Below are positions 1-6,000 of a stretch of 8,666 bases of DNA, one piece after another. Each line of letters begins with the position of its first letter. The stretch's first letter is position 1. A program made the translations under genes and the position numbers. The stretch is from an uncultured Eubacteriales bacterium (GTDB taxonomy: Bacteria > Bacillota > Clostridia > Lachnospirales > Lachnospiraceae): positions 1-8,666 of the forward strand of contig CACZSO010000023.1 of the NCBI GenBank assembly GCA_902783795.1. The letters run 5' to 3'. The notes beneath the pieces are model-generated. The model saw only the letters and a program-made list of their open reading frames with translations. It had not been told where the DNA came from and made no database searches.

Positions 1-283
1 GTTCACAGAAGATATAGTTGTTATAAGAACCATAGCCGGCATCCGCCACAGGATACTTTGGATAGAAGCCATAAATGTTCTTAAAGCTCTTCATGAGCGG
101 TATAAAGCAGTCCATGTCAGAACGGTACTGGTTCACATCGACTACTGCTATGTATTCGTCAGCAACACCGATCTGGACATTGTATGCCGGGAGCAGCTGA
201 TCATTTCCCATATAGTCCGTCTTCATGCGCATGAAGGTGGCAGAATGATCCGTCTTGGAATAACTGTTCCTGCCTGTTTTGTA
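1..283 (-). pseudogene. 5'-truncated IS1182-type transposase remnant (continues beyond left edge)
   Basis: The reverse strand reads as an internal piece of a DDE transposase of the IS1182 type common in Clostridia. The open frame begins right after an in-frame TAA at 284-286 and starts YKTGRNSYSKTDHSATFMRM. It continues through LLPAYNVQIGVADEYIAVVD and PVADAGYGSYNNYIFCE to base 2. The Asp of KTDHSATFMRMK and the Asp of VADAGYG fit the first two acidic residues of the DDE triad; the last one would lie outside the window. The N-terminal DNA-binding part, normally over 150 residues, is absent, and no start codon or ribosome site precedes the fragment, so it is a broken copy. Family assignment is from memory of conserved motifs. 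An alternative is a frameshifted rather than deleted element, but bases 284-331 show no transposase-like coding in another frame. Confidence 0.75.
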
Positions 284-331
284 TTAGAATATCTTTGTGT
301 TTTAGTTTTCATCGCAAGTAAATTATAACAC

Positions 332-373
332 AAAAAGGAAGGACCTTGGGCTTGTATGAACCCTTGGTCCTTC
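332..373 (-). terminator. Rho-independent terminator closing the minus-strand gene run
   Basis: On the minus strand GAAGGACC pairs with GGTCCTTC (eight perfect base pairs, 366-373 with 338-345). An AA/AA internal mismatch follows, then GGG/CCC (361-363 with 348-350) and a 10-base loop. The stem is followed by C and then TTTTT (332-336), as expected of an intrinsic terminator for minus-strand transcription. It lies 27 bases past the stop codon of the PLAT-like gene. On the plus strand the tail is only CTTTT after the stem, so plus-strand termination would be weaker. Confidence 0.85.
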
Positions 374-399
374 TTTTACTTCTTTCTATAGGAGCTATG

Positions 400-651
400 T
401 TATTTCACAGCCCCTTCATTTTGCTCAGATCTAACTATGATCTTCCCAATCTCGCCATGGTCTCCGCTCATCAGACAGATGAAGCTGCTGATATCCCCGC
501 TCACATAATCCTCCGACTTTTGATTATCAAGTTTCTTGAAATCCTTAAAGCGGCCCTCACTCCCGCAGAGCTGGATTGCGATGGAGGCTGTAGTGCCTGC
601 TGTGGGAGCGGTGCCGGTGTGGGTTTTGATGAGATATTGGTAGCTGGGCAT
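400..651 (-). CDS. Small PLAT/LH2-domain-like protein, short at its C-terminus
   Basis: The product is 83 residues. ATG at 649-651 is chosen because GAGGAG lies 7 bases upstream; a longer TTG start at 672 would overlap the reductase and has no such site. The sequence follows the PLAT/LH2 beta-sandwich pattern: first strand YQYLIKTHTG (4-13), the AGT signature (18-20), strand ASIAIQLCGSEG (22-33), LDN (41-43), a DYVSGDISSFIC segment (48-59), then GEIGKIIVRSEQNEG (66-80). PLAT domains bind lipids or protein partners and often sit in lipases, lipoxygenases and surface proteins. The usual end of the fold (conserved Trp and last strand) is missing, because the frame stops at AVK, so this is either a minimal variant or a decayed gene. 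No signal peptide or membrane segment is present. It lies 10 bases after the reductase stop and just before the terminator, so it is probably the last cistron. The fold call is pattern-based; its role is unknown. Confidence 0.7.
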   Translation of the reverse strand: MPSYQYLIKTHTGTAPTAGTTASIAIQLCGSEGRFKDFKKLDNQKSEDYVSGDISSFICLMSGDHGEIGKIIVRSEQNEGAVK

Positions 652-661
652 ATAAGACTCC

Positions 662-1207
662 TCATTTCTCAAGCGTTATTAATACCGCTTCCGCCTCCGT
701 TCTGAGCGCCGCCTCTTCTTCCGGCGTGAGCGTAAGGACATCCGTCATGAACGCCTCTTTCCCGAGAACCACGCCGGTCTCCTCTGGGAGTACCTCCACC
801 CCAACAAGCTCGAGCAGCTCGCGGAGCTTTGCTCTTGCTTTTCCGGCCGCTGAGGCGCCGGCGGCGCCGCTGATGGCAGCCTTCTTCTCGGCCAGAACAG
901 ACTGGCTCTTCCGGTCCGTCTGGTTCGCCGGCCGCGAGAGCCAGTCTAGCAGGTTCTTGAGAAGACCCGGGTAGCTGTAGTTGTACTCCTGTGTGAAGAT
1001 CCAGATGAGGTCGGCGTCAAGCACTTCATTTCTCACACGCGCGACTGCCTCCGGAACCGGGTATTCGAGATCCTGGTTCATGTAGGGCAGGTCTTCGAAT
1101 GATAGAAAATGAACTTCGGCCTGCCCCTCCAGGTACTCGACGGCCATGCGGGCGAGCTGGCGGTTGAAGGAATGGAGGCGGAGGGAGGCGGGAATAAAAT
1201 GAATCAT
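662..1207 (-). CDS. NAD(P)H-dependent FMN reductase-like flavoprotein
   Basis: A 181-residue cytoplasmic flavodoxin-fold protein of the NADPH-dependent FMN reductase family (SsuE/ChrR/azoreductase-like). Such enzymes pass electrons from NAD(P)H to FMN or to quinones, azo compounds or metals. The phosphate-binding loop is PASLRLHSFNRQLAR (6-20). The flavin-side motif is FTQEYNYSYPGLLKNLLDWL (71-90), followed by SRP, matching the family pattern xPEYNxSxPGxLKNxxDWxSRP with Gln in place of the usual Pro. The length is normal and the C-terminus (TPEEEAALRTEAEAVL) looks complete. The start is ATG at 1205-1207; an in-frame TAA lies 15 bases upstream and no good ribosome site is visible, which is unusual beside its neighbours. 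The gene is very G+C-rich (43 of 60 bases at 841-900), unlike the AT-rich gene before it. Substrate cannot be told from sequence, and a functional tie to the giant protein is not evident. Confidence 0.9.
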   Translation of the reverse strand: MIHFIPASLRLHSFNRQLARMAVEYLEGQAEVHFLSFEDLPYMNQDLEYPVPEAVARVRNEVLDADLIWIFTQEYNYSYPGLLKNLLDWLSRPANQTDRKSQSVLAEKKAAISGAAGASAAGKARAKLRELLELVGVEVLPEETGVVLGKEAFMTDVLTLTPEEEAALRTEAEAVLITLEK

Positions 1208-1257
1208 ATTGTTAATGGGTTTTTATTATTATGTACAAAATGTCGATACTTAAAGTT

Positions 1258-2706
1258 TTATTCTTTAATATTATTTGGGGTGAAAATTCCTATTGAGCCA
1301 GCTTGCCCTTCCATTGATGGATAATCCCTCCAAACATCTAATGAAATTTCAAGATAGGGAGCATATTCAAGTTTTTTATCATCACTAAGCACTTGTTTAT
1401 ATACATAGTATTCTTCATATAGGCAATGTTCTCTAAATATTTCATTTCCTTTTTCATCACGAGATTTTTCTACTCCACCTTGTATCTTGTCTACAAACTC
1501 TTTTATTAATTTACTGTATATTTCACTTGGTCGAACAACACTGATAAATGCCCCCAAAAATATCGATGGAACTGCCATTGGCTTAAATAATCCAAGTATA
1601 GATACTGCTAGGGAAATGATTGGTGCCCATTTATCATATAGTTTAGCATAACCTGATAGTTCACCGTTTGCTTCCTTTATCTCCAGCATTCCCTTAAGTA
1701 ATCCAGCTATTTCTTTAGGAAGATACCATCTGTGTAAAAGAATTCTTGTCTCTGGAGCAGCAGCTATATCCAATAATGTCCCTACTTTAAACTCTTTATC
1801 ATATGTATTACGCCAGATTCCTCCATATTCACAAAGCAAAGTATCTTTATGTAATTTTAACATTGCGCTAATGGTTTGTGCTCTGTCTGATTTAATAACT
1901 AATGAATACTGTCCTCTCGGATAAATTAATCCCATAGTTATACATAATACCTTGTTTTTATTGTAGCTTATTACGTCATCTTTATAATTATAAATAGTAA
2001 AAGAGCTCTCCTCATTCTCTGTTTCTATTGATAAGTCATATACTGTTGTTTCATAATCTTTATTAATTATAAATATTTTATAATAACAGTTTTTGATATT
2101 TATTTCTGAATTTAATTTCAAAGTAGTTATCTTTTGCTCATCAACACTAAGGAAAACCTTCATTTTATTATCAGACCAAATACTAATTATGTATCTATCA
2201 TCTGGATCACCTGAATCCAAAAAGAACACTTTATCTTTTTCTTTGACTTCTTCTATAGGGATTTTTTCATTTCCATCTTCATGGAACAGTACAATACTGC
2301 TGGATTCCTGATTTGTATGTACATCAAAAGCAATAGATGAATTCTCATACTCTCTAGTATATTTAAATCTGACAGTTCTCCATGTCTCGATATCGATATT
2401 ATCTCCATTTTTTACTTGATACTGATATGTTTTTTTTCTCAGTTCTTTATATATAATACTCCCATATACGCCACAGGATCCAAGGTCTTCCTTTTTCAGT
2501 CTGTAACAATCTTTCTCATCTACGAATTGTGTAGCTTCCTTAATAATTTCAGACTTTAAGTTTTTATTTGAGGCAGGCTTCTCAACTACAATCTTCATCG
2601 GATCCATATAAACCTGTTCTTCACAATCTGCTTCGTTGATACTTTCCTTCAATTCTTCACACACATTCTCTTCCGGATTCACGCTCGTATAATTATGATC
2701 CGCCAT
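1258..2706 (-). CDS. Hypothetical 482-residue protein with a hydrophobic hairpin-like segment
   Basis: I do not recognise this protein. ATG at 2704-2706 is preferred because AGGGGG lies 8 bases upstream; a GTG at 2713-2715 would add three residues but overlaps that site. Residues 1-65 are acidic and polar (MADHNYTSVNPEENVCEELK at the start). Residues about 85-300 look beta-rich with many short hydrophobic strands (for example DKVFFLDSG, RYIISIW, MKVFLSV, YYKIFII, GQYSLVIKS). Residues about 305-350 are helical. Residues 360-391 hold a long uncharged stretch, WAPIISLAVSILGLF then KPMAVPSIFLGAFISVV, which could form a membrane hairpin or a buried helix pair. A charged helical and aromatic tail (EIYSKLIKEFVDK; EHCLYEEYYVYKQ) ends the protein. 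There is no signal peptide. It starts 13 bases after the 112-residue gene, implying co-transcription. It is strikingly AT-rich (16 G+C of 60 at 1381-1440), suggesting separate acquisition. A pore-forming or membrane-acting role is only a guess. Confidence 0.92.
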   Translation of the reverse strand: MADHNYTSVNPEENVCEELKESINEADCEEQVYMDPMKIVVEKPASNKNLKSEIIKEATQFVDEKDCYRLKKEDLGSCGVYGSIIYKELRKKTYQYQVKNGDNIDIETWRTVRFKYTREYENSSIAFDVHTNQESSSIVLFHEDGNEKIPIEEVKEKDKVFFLDSGDPDDRYIISIWSDNKMKVFLSVDEQKITTLKLNSEINIKNCYYKIFIINKDYETTVYDLSIETENEESSFTIYNYKDDVISYNKNKVLCITMGLIYPRGQYSLVIKSDRAQTISAMLKLHKDTLLCEYGGIWRNTYDKEFKVGTLLDIAAAPETRILLHRWYLPKEIAGLLKGMLEIKEANGELSGYAKLYDKWAPIISLAVSILGLFKPMAVPSIFLGAFISVVRPSEIYSKLIKEFVDKIQGGVEKSRDEKGNEIFREHCLYEEYYVYKQVLSDDKKLEYAPYLEISLDVWRDYPSMEGQAGSIGIFTPNNIKE

Positions 2707-2714
2707 CCCTCTCA

Positions 2715-2720
2715 CCCCCT
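2715..2720 (-). promoter_or_regulatory. Ribosome-binding site that decides the start of the 482-residue protein
   Basis: AGGGGG lies 8 bases before ATG 2704-2706. The alternative GTG at 2713-2715 overlaps this site and would have no usable spacing. The site shares its first base with the stop codon of the preceding gene, consistent with translational coupling. Confidence 0.65.
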
Positions 2721-3058
2721 CACTTCACTGGCAGCCCCAACGCCGACGCAATCAGTGCAAGCTTCATCTCAGCCTTGCGGTCCTCAAGTGCCGCAGATCC
2801 GCCGACCTGGTCGATAAGATTAAAGTAGCCTCCAAGCTCCGTTATGTTAAGCGGAGCCGGGATACGGGTTGATTTCACCTCAGTACTGTCTGCGATGCGC
2901 TGATAAATCTGTCCTTTAACATTCTGCATCTCAGGTGTCACTTCGCTCTTGATCACATCAGCCAGAGCATTGACAAGATTGTCACTGGATGCATTTCCAT
3001 TATTTATAGCTTCTTCGACCTGATTACCGGTTACGAGGTTTTCATTTTCAGATGTCAT
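2720..3058 (-). CDS. Hypothetical 112-residue protein linked to the giant gene
   Basis: A small, soluble-looking protein of unknown function. ATG at 3056-3058 has GGAG 6 bases upstream (AAGGAGAAGACC then ATG). Residues 1-60 are polar, probably disordered to helical (GNQVEEAINNGNASSDNLVN, then ADVIKSEV). Residues 61-112 are more conserved-looking: a Pro-rich IPAPLNITELGGYFNLIDQ (66-84) followed by a hydrophobic helix EMKLALIASALGLPVK (97-112) at the extreme C-terminus. The short predicted length, lack of signal peptide and position 24 bases downstream of the giant gene suggest an adaptor, chaperone or structural partner of that protein, but nothing in the sequence proves it. I do not recognise a domain. 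Confidence 0.88.
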   Translation of the reverse strand: MTSENENLVTGNQVEEAINNGNASSDNLVNALADVIKSEVTPEMQNVKGQIYQRIADSTEVKSTRIPAPLNITELGGYFNLIDQVGGSAALEDRKAEMKLALIASALGLPVK

Positions 3059-3082
3059 GGTCTTCTCCTTTCAAACCCGGAA

Positions 3083-6000
3083 TCAGCTCCGGTCAGCGGC
3101 AGCCTTCGCGAAGATTTCCTCCACGCTGGCAACAATGTCGTCGTAGTCTGCACCGTTGGCTTCACAGAAGTCTCGCAGGAAAGCTTCAATCTCGCCCTCC
3201 TGATAATTCCCGTACTCGCCGGTAAGTTTTTCCATTTCCCGATTAAAGTACTCAACGCCGGATATTCCCTGTTCAGAGAGTTCCAGAGCTTTATCAAAAA
3301 TACCGTGGACGCCAAACGGATCGTCATCGGTCTCATCCTGCCCAGGATTATTAGGATCATTCGTCTCAGAATCTTTTGTCTCTGGATCGTTCGTCTTTGG
3401 ATCATTCTCCCCAGGCTTCTCCTGTAAAGACTCTTTCGACGGGTTTTTCGGTCCTCCTTCTTCTGTTATATTATGGTCCGGAGGCTTTCCCTCCGCTCCC
3501 GAGTGCGTTTCCTCGGTCCCCCCATCGCCCGGTTTTGGCTTGGGTTTACCGCTGCTATCGTTGCCGCCTTCACTGCCATTACCGTTGCCGTCACCGCTTT
3601 CACTGCTGTTACCGTCTCCGCCCTCAGCCGGTTTCTGCTGTGTATTGTTATTATTCTGGCCGGAAGCGGTATTGCTCTTACCTGTCTTTCCGCCCAGATA
3701 GGCCGAAGCTACCTGTGCCGCCGCATCCAGCGCTTTGTTGATCATGCCGCTGGTAGAGTCGACGACTTTGTCACGGCCAGCTGAAGCATTGCTGTCCGTG
3801 CTCTTAAGAAGGTCACGGATGTCCGTGTTAGCGAGGGCATTGGCAAATGTCGGTGCTGCCCGCTGGGTAAGGGCGCTGAGAAGGCTGCTGCTGTCGATAT
3901 GGGCTGTCGCCGCCGCTCCCTGGGTCGGAGCATCGATGTCGCGGGTCGTTGCAGTCGCAAGAAGACTGTTTCCGTTAAACGAAGTCTGGTCGATATTCAT
4001 ATGATCGATCTCAGAATCTTTCCAGTTCCAGAAACGGGTAATATCGATCTTCTCGCTTACATTTGTAGCACCGAGGACCGCCTCGCCGACCATACCCTGA
4101 GTCGGAACCGAAATCACCGTCGAGGGAACGCGGAAACTCGTTGTGTGGTACCGGTACAGTTCTTCCTGGATCTCGCCGGCCGTTTTCCCCAAAGCTTCCG
4201 CCAGCTTCTGCGGGTAGGTGAACGGAAGCAGCATGCAGTTGCCGTAAAACCCGATAACACGTTTCGCATTGACGCAGTTTAAGAGCGGTATCTTGTCGAT
4301 GTCTTCCTCAGTCTTCTCCGTATCGAATTCACCATAAAGATCGTAATCCATTCCGACAGTGTAAGGTTCCAGCATCATAATCCGCTCATCGTCGGATAGC
4401 GAGGACCAGATCACCTGCGAATAGTGCATCGTGTTGGAGAGGACATGATGAAGGGTTTCCTCCATCTCCAGTACCTCGGTGTAGTGAAGGACCGGGGGAC
4501 GGTTCGAAAGATCGATATCAAAACCCCCGTACTGCAGCGTTATCGGAGTTTCTGTTGTCGGATCCGTGTTATTGTTCGGATCGGTAATCTCAGCCTGTAC
4601 TCTCAGAGGTCCAAGTCCCAGCAGTTCGTTCCTTGTGAAAGTAATGTTCGGCGTGATGTAGCATTCCGGCAGACCTTCCTCGTAATGTGCGATTTTTCTC
4701 TGGTCTTTCCCGGATTTTGTATCATCTTTATAAAGATCAATCAGTTTATCCTCATAGTTGGCAATAGCAGCTATTTCGTATGGAGCCAGATACTGGTTTT
4801 CCTGGCTCAAACGGCAGGACCAACTGCTGATATTGTTTTCCACCCGAATATACGAAATGTCCTGGGCCGTAACTGTTGCCGGTATTGAAAATGAAAACTT
4901 CCAGATTTTTGGTTCTTTACTGACATCTTTTGCTTCAAACAGCCCTTTCATGTTCAGGAAGCCCTTGCGTCTGGAGACCTGATTGTCATTTCTGAGCCCC
5001 TGAATGCCGTAAATAACCTCGTCCCTCGTATTCAGAGACGGGTCGATCGGAAAATACTCCCTGTCCGTTACCATGCCACGGACTTTAACATTGCTGTTTG
5101 CAAAATAAAGTGTCGCCTCGATATTGTCGAATTCAAGGAAGCTTCCTTTCAGTGTAAGGGTAACGGTTTTGTTCGCATTCCCCGCTTTCTTCTCCATGAT
5201 CCAGACCGGATAAGCGGCAAATTTTCGAATCAGGTTCAGTCCGCTCCTATATTTCACAGGAAGCCTAGGCGTGAGGATGTCCGCGTGGCGTAGAAGCTTT
5301 CCATAACGGAAGTCAAAATACTCTTTCTTAAAATCATATATATCGTTGATCTCCAGATTATAATTACTGAAATTTATCTGATTTTGAGTACCCGATTCGT
5401 CCGGCAAACTTTGAATACATGACTCGTCCGGCAAAAAACGCACCGGCTTGAGCGGCACAAACAGAACGAGTTCAACACCTTCAATGCAGGTTTCCATACG
5501 GTAACGCCTCATGACCTCCCAATACTGGACAGTCATGACATGCGAATGATTGTGGTTCGCAATAATCCTCGAGGACACTGATTCTGTCTCTTTGCTGGTC
5601 GCAGTGCGGATACTGGTCCGCTGGGCTGCAGCGATACGCTCCGCTTCGGTTTTTATCTCCGTCTGAAAGTTCTGGGCTGCCTGAGAGGCCTCATTGTAGG
5701 TGTCGGTTTGATATGCGTTCGAAGAGCCGCTCCCTTTGTTGACCGACTTTGATTTTACTCCTGCTGAAAGACCAAAGAATGCCTTGATTCCCAGACCAGC
5801 TTCACCTTTGCTGGATGCTTCGGAATAATACTCATAATCCGAATGCGCACCCGAATACCTTTCCGCAGCATTATTGAACGCCGCTGTCTCTTTGTCCTGT
5901 TGTGTATTTGTATAAGTGTCGCTGACAGTATCAAGTGCAGCCGCCTCGTCGCTGACCGTATAGGACTGAATGTGCTCCTGAACAATGATGCGTTGCTCTT

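Noticed and set aside
310..330. TATAAT (322-327, minus strand) followed by an ATG at 310-312
   Set aside because: The ATG opens a frame that differs from the transposase frame and shows no conserved content, and no suitable -35 accompanies the TATAAT; chance in AT-rich DNA is more likely.
346..705. Plus-strand frame of 119 codons opposite the PLAT-like gene
   Set aside because: It begins inside the terminator stem, has a Leu-rich antisense product, and is opposed by a minus-strand gene with a ribosome site and recognisable fold pattern.
850..885. GC-rich palindromic stretch (GCGGCGCCGC) suggesting a hairpin
   Set aside because: It lies inside the reductase gene and is explained by Ala/Gly codons of the segment AISGAAGASAAGKA; no T-tract or regulatory context is present.
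3055..3405. Minus-strand 116-codon frame overlapping the end of the giant gene
   Set aside because: It is a shifted frame over the last part of the giant gene and runs into the start of the 112-residue gene. Its Arg/Thr/Leu-rich product looks like frame noise, and the giant frame continues to a proper stop before a good ribosome site.
3376..4004. Overlapping plus-strand frames of 89-121 codons opposite the linker-coding region
   Set aside because: They arise from the low-complexity, stop-poor antisense of the Gly/Asn/Ser/Asp linker and give Cys/Arg/Tyr- or Ala/Val-rich products without domain character.
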